Positions 20,884-32,325 of a DNA stretch of 64,000 bases are shown piece by piece (the first letter of the stretch is position 1; the number at the start of each line of letters is the position of its first letter). The position numbers were made by a program, and so were the translations under genes. Source of the stretch: Brachypodium distachyon (taxonomy: Eukaryota > Streptophyta > Magnoliopsida > Poales > Poaceae); NCBI RefSeq assembly GCF_000005505.3, contig NC_016132.3, positions 58,728,914 to 58,792,913 of the forward strand, read 5' to 3'. Below the pieces are notes generated by a model. That model saw nothing but the letters and a program-made list of their open reading frames with translations, was not told where the DNA came from and did not search any database.

Positions 20884-23378
20884 TTAGACCATCTCAAGAA
20901 GATCAGACTTGTAGGTTTTACCTAACCGAAACCTGAGCTTCAAGACAGGCCATTCACCTAGCAGCTTAGTGAGAATTGGCAACAAAGCTACCACAATGCA
21001 AGTTGCAATGGCCAACCAGTGGAGACGCGGGGCCAGCACTGTGTATAAACCCGTTGAAAAAGCCGTAGTCGTTGCCACGTAGGCAAACCACATGAGTTTC
21101 TTAGTAAATGATCTGTAATAAATCAAGAACTCATAATCCTCCCACCTTGCTATGATGCATATGAAGGCGACAACAAACGAGGAGCACATTGCTAAGATGT
21201 CAGAGATCAAGAATGCCTGAAATGGAAACTTCTTGGACATGATGGGAAGTCCCTCATTTCCAGCACCACTGCCATATCCTCCAGGCAGGGTGAATGCAGC
21301 GGCAAAGGTAATTGTTGCAATGAGGGTTGCCACTAACGAAGTGTTGCTTGTATATGTTTGTGTTAGTGACTTTGCATCATTCCTTGAAGCATTAATCGCC
21401 TGTTGCTTGGCTTCATCATGAAGATTATAAATAGACGCGGCATCTCGAGGATCCGCTTTTAGCATAAGCATCCTCACTTCATTCTGCATGAATTCAATGT
21501 AAGGTACGAACTGAGCTCACAACACAATAAACTGGCTATTCCACATTCTTCATTATGTGGAGGTGTTCTTTGTAGCAGTACTCTTCTTTCCAAAATATGA
21601 GGCACATAATAATACGTGCAATCAACATTATAAAACTGTAGTGGCGGTCACTCTTATAAACATAAACGGTCCCATTGCTTATTTGCAGATTACGGACCAC
21701 TGTTATTTCTAAAGAGGACTTCTGTAGTGGGTTTAGCAAGAACCAAGAAGTCATGCCGCCAAAATGACGAAAATGGCTTTTGGCTCCCGGGATTTTGGGA
21801 GCCCTTTATTTGGAGGGAAACGGAAGTCATTTATTTGGAGGGAAACGGAAGTCATATTTCTAAGTTTCAAAAATTCTGATTTCTGTTTTTAGTGTAAACA
21901 TAGATGAAAGAAGAAATATGTTGATTTGTGATCCATACAAAAATCACAATTTGTGAAACTTAATGGGGTAAAATGTGGAAACTTTTGCACTAAATTGGGT
22001 AAGTTTAGGTAATTTTCACTAAATGGGGTAATTGTTGTCAAAAAATTCAGAGCAGAGGGTAAAAACTGGAATATATGTATGTGTGTGTATTTGAGCAATG
22101 GTTACTATAGACTTGGAAACATAAGCCAGATAATGAGATTCATATGGTCTAGTATATATAAGTACCCAGTTTAAAGTCTTGGCATGAGACTTGATCCCCA
22201 GCAATTCCCAAGCTGCTGTACCAGCATTGTTGTCAATCACTGTTGCATTTATATCTTTGTGAGACAGTAAAGCAACAACTATTTTAGGATTGCACTTCTG
22301 GACTGCATAATGAAGAGCGGTTTTTCCTTTGCTGTCTTGCATGTTAATGACATTTCGAAGTTGGGGTTTCTTCACGATAAATTCAACGAACTCTGCTTGA
22401 TCATACCATACAGCTGAATGGAGGCATGTCCAACCATCTGCTCGGCGATAAGGAGCATCAGGACAATATTTGAGAAGTTCTCTAGCAGCATCAACTTGAC
22501 CTCGATATGCGGCAGATTCAAGGAGAGGAACACCCAGGCCGCTTGTTTCATACCCTAAAGAAGAATCATGTTCCAGAATTACTCGCACCATGTGAATACT
22601 TCCAAATAGCATAGCTAGTGTCATTGGAGTACTTGTATCCTTGCCAGCTTCTCTGGCCAAACCAGGATGTTTCTCCATCATTCTTTTAGCAATTTCTGAC
22701 AAAACATTACCAAGACATGACTGTTAATAACGTTGAAATGATGTAACAGGATGATGTTTATTAATCGAATTGGCACTACTCCATGTACTACATCTCACCT
22801 GAATTACCATTTCTAACAGCAGCATGTAGAGCATTGCGGCCGAATTGTCCCACATGAGCAGAAAATTCATTTTCCAACAGTTTATCTGCAACATTAGTAA
22901 AATCTCTCATCGCCGCAACAAACATGGATGACTCATTGCATTTGTTGACACCTTGTGACAGGGCAGGCTCTGCTGCTATCAACTCCAGCGCAAGGTCCTG
23001 GTGGCCGTTGCAAATGGCATGATGCAGTGCATTGCATCCGTACCTGTCTTGTTGCAAGATTGCCGGCCTCAATCCCAGTTGGCAGCAGCGTCTGAGTAGA
23101 AAAGAAGCCAAGGAGACATGACCAAGTGTAACTGCGGTGACAAGCGGCGTCTCCTGTTCAAGATTGTATTTTGAGAGGAGAGACTCCTCTAGTGTTATTA
23201 CATCCTTGCAGAATTCTTGGTGGCCATGGATGGAGGATATGTGGAGGCAGGTGTTCCCCGATGGAGTTGTTCCGAGAAGAATGCTTGGATCCTGTGAAGC
23301 CATGGCCTTCATTGACACAGAATCACCAGATGTGGCTGCTCGCAAGAGCCGTCTGTCCATTCCTACAATCCGAGTCAT
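20884..23378 (-). CDS. Ankyrin repeat/PGG-domain membrane protein, unit A (569 aa, 3 exons, intact)
   Basis: Plant ACD6/ANK-TM-type protein: cytosolic ankyrin repeats followed by a PGG domain with about four membrane spans, a family linked to defence and salicylic acid signalling. Exons on the minus strand: 23378-22799, 22695-22166, 21483-20884 (580, 530 and 600 bases), phases 1 and 0, open throughout. Exon 1 begins near MDRRLLRAATSGDS and carries ankyrin motifs ([38 protein letters not shown]). Exon 2 continues them (GWTCLHSAVW, GKTALHYAVQKCNP). Exon 3 holds the PGG core (FTLPGGYGS) and hydrophobic helices AFLISDILAMCSSFVVAF and [13 protein letters not shown]. The start could be 23378 or the Met six codons downstream. 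Its acceptors and donors are canonical. It is one of four tandem copies and the one least altered. Confidence 0.9.
21806..21855 (+). repeat. 25-bp direct duplication in ankyrin unit A intron 2
   Basis: The unit TTATTTGGAGGGAAACGGAA plus GTCAT occurs twice, head to tail, without mismatch (21806-21830 and 21831-21855). Confidence 0.95.
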
Positions 23379-24649
23379 ATATGAAATACCTACAATGAAA
23401 AGTGTCTAAAGAAACAGGTTGATGTTTATAGTACCTGGTCGTAGCAGATGGCAACTGATGACAATGTTCCTTTTGGGATTTTTGTTGGAAGTAATCACTC
23501 GAAAATGGGGGATCAGTATTGAGTGAAGAGACAAGCTTGGTTGAATTGAATTGGGCAAAGATGCCTGTGTTACTCTAACAAGCAAAGAATATACATTTTG
23601 CTGAAAGCAAATGAGAAGCTAGCAGTATTGAGTGGGATTGACGAAACGTATCAGATGTATTCGACCTTTTGCTTGCTTGCCATGTGCATGCATGTTTATG
23701 CAGAGTATTAATTTTAGGCTGAATTTGTATCTTGTAATTCCAGCTCCAATTCCTGATTGGGTTACAGGATATGAAAGCATCGCATTTTATGTATTTTTTC
23801 AGTCGTGGCAAGGAGCCTGTGCGCATTTTCATAAGAGATGTATATATGAGGTTCACTGTTGTTATCAGGAAAACGGTTTTCAGTGTATAATAAACAGATG
23901 GTCTGAGAGATGAACTATTCAAGGTCAATCCTCAGTCCTCAGAAACAACTAACTCTGGGCTATCCAACGACTATATATCTGACATACTTATATTGTAGAA
24001 GATGGGAGCAAGTTTGACTGGTCAGATCATACGCAAAATATCAGAGCATGCACGTTTACTGGCTTGAGTTACGATGTAGTACAAGTGAACATAGAAATGC
24101 TTAACTCTTATACTGAAGGTCGGGTGTTGTTAGCAACTCATGAGGTAACAAGAACATGGCAAATATTGTAGGCAATTTTAACATTCTTGTTAAATAGAAC
24201 TGAATTTTCTGTACAGGAAAATGATTTTCTTAGTACATAATATTGTATACAGTTAAGCTTCTGCCTAGTTCCTAAAAAGAACACCCCAACTTGTAGCTTC
24301 AGTAATGCTAAATATACTAATTTGTTCATAGATTTATGTATACTACTCTTTAGTGGTGCTTTTCAAGCATTTTTCTTGGTGCTGTTCCACGGCAACTCTC
24401 GCCTTTCAAATGCTAAAAATTAACCCACAGTAAATTCCATTGAGGAAGACATGAATCACTTATAGAGAGATCGGAGATGGAACACTGCATAAGTTTTTAT
24501 TGAATACAAGAATTACCAGTACAATAGTTTTTCCTGATGAATTGAAAATACAACATGAGCAGCCAGCAAAACAATGTTCACTACAGATAAACTGAAAAAT
24601 ATTATCAGAAAGCAAGCAGTGGAACCATATATAAGACAGATTGATGAGG
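23379..24649. other. Spacer between ankyrin units A and B
   Basis: No gene is seen. The segment 23803-23975 has a diverged copy at 32172-32325 (shared GTCGTGGCAAGGA, TGTGCGCAT and TCAGTGTATAA words). The segment from about 24176 is the 3' flank of unit B, which recurs downstream of units C and D. Confidence 0.6.
24176..24649 (-). repeat. Duplicated 3' flank of ankyrin unit B
   Basis: This flank is shared with 27540-27908 (unit C) and 36960-37411 (unit D): GGAAAATGATTTTCTTAG, the TTAAGCTT block, GTAGCTTCAGTA.TGCTAA, AATTTGTT.ATAGATTTATGT, then CTTTCAAATGCTAA. It shows that the duplicated block extends at least 450 bases past the stop codon. Confidence 0.8.
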
Positions 24650-26900
24650 TCACACCATGTGAAGTAGATCGTAGTTGAATGTTCTACCGAGCCGGAATTT
24701 GAGATTCAAGACAGGCCATGTGCCGAGTAGCCAAGTGATAATGGGCAACGAAGCTACCAGAACGCAAATTGCAATGGCCAACCATTGTAGATGTGGCACC
24801 AGCACTGTATATAAACCAGTTGAAAATGCCGTAGTTGTTGCAACGTATGCAAACCACATGAGTGTCTTGGTAAAGGATCTGTAGTAAAGCAAGAACTCAT
24901 AATCCTTCCACCTTGCTACGATGCATATGAAGGCGACGACAAATGAGGAGCACATTGCTAAGGTGTCAGAGATCACGAATGCTTGAAATGCAGCCTTCTG
25001 AGCCATGATAGGAAGTCCCTCGCTTCCAGTAGCAGTGCTATATCCTCCAGGCAGGGTGAAAGCAGCGGCAAAGGTGATTGTTGTAACGAAGATCGCCACT
25101 AATGAAGTGTTGCTTGTGTATATTTGTGTTAGTGACTGTGCATCCATCCTTGATGCATCAGTCGTCAATCGTGTCATATGTGTGAAAAGATTATTGATAG
25201 AGCCGGCACCTCGCGGATCAGCTTTCAGCATTAGCCCGGTCACTTTATTCTGCATAAATTCGAAGCAAGGCACAACTAACTAAATGGAGCTCATAGTGTA
25301 ATGATAAAGCTTAGTTATTCTACTTGGCGGATATAGCATATACATACGTACCCAGTTTAGAGTCTTGGCACGATCCATGATGTCCGACCTCAATACCCAG
25401 GCTGGCACCTTACCAGTGTTGTCAAGCACTGTTGTGTGTATATCTTGGTGAGACAGCAAAGCAGCAACAATTTTAGGATCACACTTTTGGACAGCGAGAT
25501 GCAGAGCGGTCCTTCCATCCTTGGCTTGCATGTTGACGACTTTGCGGAGTTGTGGTGTACTCAGGATAAATTTAACGAAGTCTGTGTGACCATACCAGAC
25601 AGCTGTGTGAAGGCATGTCCAACCATTAACATCTGTGCCGCGACAAGGAGCATCTGGACAATGGGTAAGGAGCTCTCGAGCAACATCAACATGACCTTCA
25701 ATTGCAGCAACCTGAAGGAGAGTATAACCATTGCCTGTCTTTTGATACCCTAAAGAAGAATCGTGTCTCAGGAATTCTCGTAGCACGTTCACCATGTCAC
25801 GAGACACAGCCGAACACACTGGAGTGTACGCATTCTGTGATTGTTTAGCCAGCTCAGGACATGTTTCCATGATTCCTCTTATGATCACTGAAAATAAATA
25901 AACAAATCAAGGCCCAAGGGATGATTTTTGATATAAAGATACAGGACACTGATCGAGCTACAGATAGTGTATAGATCGGCATATATCCCAAAGCCAATTT
26001 TCTGTAAATGAACTACATATGCATAGATAGATTAGATATATCTCACCTAAATTTCCATTTCTCGTGGCTACGTGCAGAGAATTGTAGCCGAACTGCCCTC
26101 CGTGAACACAGCCAGGAGTATCCAACAGTTCTCTGCAACGTCAGTAAAATCTCATGGCGGCGGAGAACATGGGTGACTCCTTGTAATTGTTCACATGTGT
26201 CGACAGCTCGGGCTCTGCTGCTATCAACTCCAGGGCAAGCGCCCTGTGGCCATAGTGAATGGCATGGTGCAGCACGTTGCATCCATCCTTGTCCTGCTTC
26301 AAGATTGCCTGCCTCACCTCCAGTAGAATCTCCTCGTAGGTGTGGCGAAGGGCGTGCAGTGCGTCACATCCAATACCGGCTCTCGCCACAATTTGCACGC
26401 ACAAGTCCCTCACAAGCTCCCTGTGGGCGTCGCGAATGGATTGGCAGCATCGTAGCAAGACAGTAGCCACCGCGACGGAGCCACTTCTCACTGCGGTGGC
26501 AAGTGGGGTCTCCCCATCCAAGTTTGTCTTGGCGAAGAGAGCGAGAGGGAGAGAATCCCCCAGAGCCACCACATCCTTGCAGAATTGTTCGTGACCATGG
26601 ATGGAGGCTATGTGGAGGCAGGTGTTCCCCGATGGAGGTGTTCCCCGATGGAGTTGTTCCCAGAAGAATGGCTGGACTTTGAAGTGCATACTGCACCAGT
26701 AACGTGGAAACACCAGAATTGGCTTCTCTCAGGAGGTCTTCATTCATCCATGCCCCTGGCGCTGCTCCTCCTCCAGCCGGCGGTGGCGGCGGCGGCCGTC
26801 CTCCTCCAGCCGGCAGCGGTGGCACTCCTCCAACCGCCGGCGCGGCCGCTAGTCCTCCACCCACCGCGGCCGATGGCACTGCCATTGGGAAAATGTGCAC
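24650..26900 (-). pseudogene. Ankyrin/PGG unit B, pseudogene with three frame breaks in exon 1
   Basis: Same three-exon layout as unit A: exon 1 about 26900-26047, exon 2 25887-25352, exon 3 25249-24650. Exons 2 and 3 are open and in phase, and exon 3 is again 600 bases with the PGG core FTLPGGYST and membrane helices. Exon 1 is broken. A 16-base direct duplication at 26621-26652 shifts the frame after residues matching ILLGTTPSGNT. Further in, near 26115-26150, deletions of two and then one base relative to unit A create a TGA right after AAMRFY before the frame returns. The N-terminus differs from A and D, being Pro/Gly/Ala-rich before MNEDLLREANSG. An extra stretch near 26330-26420 (ankyrin-like, DALHALRHTY) makes exon 1 longer than in its paralogues. 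Sequencing error could explain one break but hardly three. Confidence 0.85.
26621..26652 (-). repeat. 16-bp microduplication causing a frameshift in unit B
   Basis: GGTGTTCCCCGATGGA is present twice in direct tandem. In units A and C the word occurs once at this place. The extra 16 bases move the reading frame by one. Confidence 0.95.
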
Positions 26901-27908
26901 TAGTTTAATTTGGGATCCAATGCTGCCGCACGTTAGAGATCCACAGCCGATTCAATTAAAAAACTTGACCTGCTCAGACTGCGTTTCAAATTACCTAACA
27001 ATGAATAAAGAAACTACTAATCCAGCCGGACAGAAAGAAGAAGAGGAAAGTGCTTTCTTCGAATACCTCAGCCCTCAGGCGGCGGCCGTCGTACTCCAGC
27101 ACCGCCATGCCCCCAGGTCGCGATCCCGTCGCCCTCGGCCCGCGCCGCTGGCGAAGGTCTACGGGGCCACAGCCCCCCAGGTCCCGCATACCGGCCGCCG
27201 GAATCTCACCCCGACGCCTTCGTCCCCCCAGTTCATCTTTTCTTTTCTTTTTTCGTTTCTGGCTTTGTGAGGACTGAGGCCGCCCAGTTCATGATACGGG
27301 AAATGAGCAAAATGGGCCAGCAAAAACCAGCAGGCCGCCTCATTTGGTAGCCCACGCAGCACCAGGGCCGAGTCCAGCAGCAGACGCAGCTTCAAGAACT
27401 TTGACTGATTCGCTAAAGAAAAAAGAAAGAACTTTGACTGATTTGATTTTTTTTTTACTAATTTTATTAAATTCATCGTGGAATGTATCTTCGTGCTGTA
27501 CTTACTTGATACAGTAGATATTAGTAATTCGTAAAAACAAATCTTAGTACATAATATTTGCAGCCAGTTAAGCTTATTTTATTGAAAAAAAAACACGTAG
27601 CTTCAGTAGTGCTAACTATACTAATTTGTTTATAGATTTATGTATGCTACACTCTTCTCTGGTGCTGTTCAAGCAATTCTTTTGTCAAGTTCCACGGCAA
27701 CTCACGTCTTTCAAATGCTAAAAATTGACCCATAGTAAATTCCATTGGAGATGAGATGAATCACTTATAGAGAGATCAAAGATGGAAGCATTGCATATGG
27801 TTTTATTGAATGCAAGAATTAACAGTACAATATTTTTTTCCCCATGAATTAAAAATACAACATGGCCAGCAGCCAAATAATGTTCATTACGAACAAATTG
27901 GTGTGAGG
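26901..27908. other. Spacer between ankyrin units B and C
   Basis: This contains the GC-rich 5' flank block of unit B (27062-27410) and the 3' flank of unit C (27540-27908). No separate gene is supported; short open frames in the GC-rich block probably belong to a 5' leader exon. Confidence 0.5.
27062..27410 (-). repeat. GC-rich 5' flank of unit B, duplicated upstream of unit C
   Basis: Paralogous to 31664-31925. Shared words include GAATACCTCAGCCCTC, GGCGAAGGTCTACGGGG, GGCCGCCGGAATCTCACC, CCCAGTTCATCTTTT, ATGATACGGGAA, ATGGGCCAGC and TTTGGTAGCCCACGCAGCAC. Orientation and position fit a promoter plus first leader exon: TGGGCC site II words lie upstream of a GC-rich exon that ends in a GAG|GTATTC donor on the minus strand. 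Confidence 0.75.
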
Positions 27909-30900
27909 TCACAACATGTCAAGAAGATCGGAATTGAATGTTTTACCCAATCGGATTCTGAGCTTCAAGACAGGCCATTTGCCGAGTAGCCAAGTGAAAA
28001 TGGGCAACATCGCTACCAGAACGCAAATCGCAATGGCCAGCCAGTGGAGATGTGAAGCCAAAACCGTATATAAAGCAGTAGAGAATGCCGTAGTTGTTGC
28101 GGTGTATGCAAACCACATGAGCTTCTTAGTGAAGGATCTGTAATAAAGCAAGAACTCATAATCCTCCCACCTTGCTATGATGCATATGAAGGCGACAGCA
28201 AACGAGGAGCACATTGCTAAGACGTCGGAGATCAAGAACGCCTGAAATGCAAACTTCTTGGACATGATGGGAAGTCCTTCGTTTCCAGCATCACTGCTGT
28301 ATCCTCCGGGCAGAGTGAAGGCAGCGGCAAAGGTGATTGTCGTGGTGAGGATTGCCACTAACGATGTGTTGCTCGTATATGTTTGAGTTAGTGACTTTGC
28401 ATCCTTCCTTGCTGCATCAGTCGCTCGTTGCTTTGTAGCCTTGTAAAGATTATAAAGAGTGACGGCTTGTCGGGGAACAGCTCTCAGCATAAGCATGCTC
28501 ACTTCATTCTGCATGAATTAAAAGGGAGATACAAATGGATCTCATGGTGTAATAGTAAAGCTGAGCTATTCTATGACGTGGAAATAGTCTTAATAATCAT
28601 AGTATTGTACTTAGTTAAGAAAATTAGATGACACACCAAAGCCATTCTATTTAATTGATCAAAGAAACAATCAAAGAGTAGGGGATATGTTTTTAATTTT
28701 TAAACTGAATGCAACTAGAATAACTCATATGTTAAAATAAATCTATTACATAGTTCTACATGGGGGAAAATTAAGTCCAAAACACTGAATTCGCTATATA
28801 TTATCTGCATGCAACTTACTTCCCTACGAATCATTTTTTTGTTGTCACACCCCTTCAAGTTATTTTACCATTGAATTTTCTTTTCCTGGAAAGAGCCGTG
28901 CCACAAAACACCCTAGAAAAAAATAACAGTATTTCTAGAAAGAAAGAAAAAATGAGTTAGCCTTTTATTTTATTTTTGCTTAGCCTCTGGCCAATTTCAT
29001 CTTGTAGAGATGTTAGTGCTTAGATGGATTATTCTGTCTCGGTAATTGTTAAAGCAAACAATCATTAAAAACCTTGTGAGCTCCCTTTAAAACGTTGCTT
29101 AGTGCTCTAGTTGTTTGTGTAAGCTATATACGCGGTTCCAAAATGTAAACTATAAAGCGCATTCATTTTGTTTTATCATGGCTTTGACCAACAATTACTC
29201 CATTAACACATGACTTGTGCGATGCAAATCATAATCACATAAGAAAATACTTTTGAATACGAATACAATGATATCGATTTTCTGTCACGTAAATTAGATA
29301 TGAATGGACTAACTGATGGTCAAAGGAAACGAATAGACACACAATTGTGTTGGCTCTGATACAAGAAAGGTTTCTATGCTGCGTCATGAATGAGTCTATG
29401 ATTGTTTACTCGCATAATAGACGGAAGGGGTACGTACCCAATTTAAAGTCTTGGCTTGATTTGTGGCGTCATCCAATTTTCCAAGCTGCTGGATTAGCAT
29501 CTTCGTCAATAATCGTTGGGTCTATATGCTTGTGCGACAGTAAGGCAGCAACATTCTTAGGATTACACATTTTGACTGCCAAATGCAGAGCGGTTTGTCC
29601 TTTGTTGTCTTGCATGTTAACAAGTTTATGGAGTTGCGGCATCATTAGAATAAATTCAGCGAACTCCGTATGATTGTTATATATAGCCGTATGAAGGCAT
29701 GTCCAACTCTGCTGATTTACAGCGCAATAAGGAGCATCTGGACAATTACTAAGAATCTCTCGAGCAACGTCAACATGACCTCGAAACGCGGCAGACGTAA
29801 GGAGGGGGTAACCTTCTTTGTGTACTTCATACCCTAAAGAACAATCATGTTCTAGCAATACTCGTAGCACGTCAGGCTTGTTAAAAAGTACAGCCAGTCT
29901 TGCTGGTGTATTGTGGTTGACCTTCTCAGCTGCTCTCGCCATTTCAGGTCGTATCCGCATAATTTTTGTAGTGCTTTCTGAGAATAACAAATCAAGGCGT
30001 GAATTATGGATGGTTAACAACTAAGGCAAGATGCTAATCTTGACACGCTAATTCATCAACGATAATCCTAAAATATAAATCCCATGGCAAGTTAGTACGC
30101 TGATGTTAAAAAATGGAGGACATAAGAACTATTGTAATTTGTACTAACTCCATAGAGCTCACCTTGATCCCCATTTTCAGCCACAGCATGCAAAGCATTG
30201 CGGCCCTTCCGTCCCGCATGACTAAAGTCTGGAATTTTTAACAGTTCCTCCAAAATACCGGTAAAATTTCTCATTGCCGCGATGAACATGGGTGACTGGC
30301 CGTACTTGTTCACACCTTTGGACAGAGCAGGCTCTGCTGCTATCAACTCCATCGCAAGCTCCCCGTGGCCGCTGCGAATGGCATGGTGCAGTGCATCCGG
30401 GAAGAAGAACTACCGCACGGGATCAAATTGAATTAATATTTGCGTCGGAGTACGCGCTAAGGATCCTTCTCTAAGTAAGGATCAATTCATCCTTTTTTTC
30501 ATTAACTGCAGCGCCAGGTGGGTTTTTTTCACAGGATACGACGTCAAGAGTGAAGTGCTGGGATAGAACTAAGGGCATCTTCATAGCCAATGGAAGGAGA
30601 GATGAATACCACAACTAAGTAGCGGTTTCTTGAAAAAGTAACAGGTACTACACGGATACAGAGACAAAAGAAAATGACACTTTAAAAAAAAAGAGGAGAG
30701 AAGAAATGTGGTATCAACCACCACAGCTGGAGATGTCCTAATTGTCCTCCTCCTGTAGCTAGGATCGCCTCGCTCAACCGGATCGAGGCCAAGGGGACAC
30801 GGCCACGTGCAACAGCGCTGTCGGAGTTTACGTACGGCCGTGAGGAGAGACTCCTCTGGTGTTATTTCCTCTAGTTACATCCTTGCAGAATTCCGGATGG

Positions 30901-30958
30901 AGGATATGTGCAGGCAGGTGTTCCCCGATGGAGTTGTTCTGACAAGATATGCTACTTG
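27909..30958 (-). pseudogene. Ankyrin/PGG unit C, pseudogene (frameshift, exon 1 interrupted)
   Basis: Exon 3 is 28508-27909 (600 bases, open, PGG core FTLPGGYSS). Exon 2 is 29977-29438 but one base too long: after AAWKIG a TGA (29469-29471) ends the ankyrin frame, while the out-of-frame remainder still matches the TNQAKTLNW end of unit D and a usable GTACGT donor. Exon 1 survives only from a breakpoint near 30397 ([20 protein letters not shown] onward) to the donor at 30163. About 390 bases of foreign DNA follow, and the N-terminal part of exon 1 resumes at about 30788-30958 (words GACACGGCC, GAGGAGAGACTCCTCT, CATCCTTGCAGAATTC). A Tourist-like MITE sits in the interruption. The gene cannot make the full protein. 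Confidence 0.88.
30573..30738. mobile_element. Tourist-like (PIF/Harbinger) MITE inside exon 1 of unit C
   Basis: The 166-base segment starts GGGCATCTTCATAGCC and ends GGAGATGTCC; the inverted ends match at roughly 11 of 14 positions (GGNCATCTNCA). It is flanked on both sides by TAA (30570-30572 and 30739-30741), the 3-base target duplication expected for Tourist elements. It has no coding capacity. Confidence 0.6.
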
Positions 30959-31663
30959 TATTGAAGATTACCGAAGTACGTATTCTTGGAGTGACTGGTC
31001 AGATCAAATGCAAAATATTAGAGCATGCATTTTTACTGTTGGGGGCTTAATTCAGTCAAGTCAAGAATGCTTAACCCTTGAAGATTGATGATTGCAGTTA
31101 CTTTTTTTTTTTTATGAAAGCCAGGTACAAGACACAGCACACAGCAAAGATAAAACCGGAAGACACCGGGTCCCAAACAAAAGCACAAGCGACTCCTGAA
31201 CAATGAAAAAATACAAGGTAGCCCCGTGCCAGAACACGAAGAAGAACCGCGTTGATGAAAGATCTGGAGCAATTTATTCGCCGCCGCCGCCGTTGTCTCT
31301 GAAGAAATCACCGCCGGGACGGACGAAAACCAAAGCTATCATGCCCTAAACCTACTGCTATACAAGGTCCGAACGCGATGTCCGGCGACTCCCCTACTCA
31401 CTCACTGACGGCAGCGAGGGCGTCAGGAGGGCACGCAGAAGGGTCGAGACCGTGGGCTAAAACCAGAATTAGCCTATAGATATGAAACAATTGTATCGTA
31501 TCTTAGGTATTGACCGAATTGCTATAAGAAATTAAAACGTTGTATCTTAGGTATTGATCGAATGGCTTCAAGAGGAAGGCAAAAATCACGGCAGGGGTGC
31601 GAAATTGATCGGAACCTAAGTCTGTTGGAGGCTTCAGCTGGAAAGAAGGAAGAAGACGAAAGA

Positions 31664-31925
31664 GGTTCGAATACCTCAGCCCTCCAGGTCCGCGGCGCCG
31701 CTGGGCGAAGGTCTACGGGGCGACGGCCGCCGGAATCTCACCGCCGACGCCTCTGTCCCCGCCCCCCAGTTCATCTTTTTTTTTCTTTCCCTTGCGTTTA
31801 TGGCTTGGTGCCGCCCGTTCAATGATACGGGAAGTCAGCAACATGGGCCAGCGAAAACCAGCAGGCCGATCCGCCTAATTTGGTAGCCCACGCAGCACCA
31901 GGGCACCCCAGTCCAGTCCAGCAGC
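31664..31925 (-). repeat. GC-rich 5' flank of unit C, copy of 27062-27410
   Basis: This block has the same order of shared words as the unit B copy, but lacks a middle portion of about 60 bases. It lies 0.7 kb beyond the last exon 1 remnant of unit C. Confidence 0.75.
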
Positions 31926-32171
31926 TTACGCGACTTTAATTTATTCATTTTTCGCTCAAAAAAATATATTTATTTGATTCTCTATTTAATTTTCAACTAC
32001 TTTTACTAAATCCATGTGATATATATATTTTCAGAAAACATTTTATATTTAAGAACATAGGCAGTGCTATATCAGATGTCATGAAGTGATCTGCAGTATG
32101 TACATTTAAGTTTGACAAATCTGTAATCAAATTAATTCATGATTGGAGCATCTGGTTATTTTTGTTTACAG

Positions 32172-32325
32172 TCGTGGCAAGGAACCTGTGCGCATCGATC
32201 TTCATGAGAGATGGGAAAATGGTTTTCAGTGTATAAACAGATGGCCTGAGATGAACTATTTAAGGTCAAAATCCTCAGTCCTCACACACAACTAACGCTG
32301 GGCTGTCCAACGACTATCAGAGCAT
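32172..32325. repeat. Diverged copy of 23803-23975
   Basis: Shared words are GTCGTGGCAAGGA, CTGTGCGCAT, ATGAGAGATG/ATAAGAGATG, GGTTTTCAGTGTATAA, AACAGATGG, CTCAGTCCTCA and CTGGGCT.TCCAACGACTAT. Both copies precede an ankyrin-derived or degraded segment. Confidence 0.75.

Noticed and set aside
26704..27270. 188-codon Pro-rich plus-strand frame
   Set aside because: It is antisense to the Pro/Gly-rich 5' end of ankyrin unit B and its GC-rich flank. The coding sense is minus.
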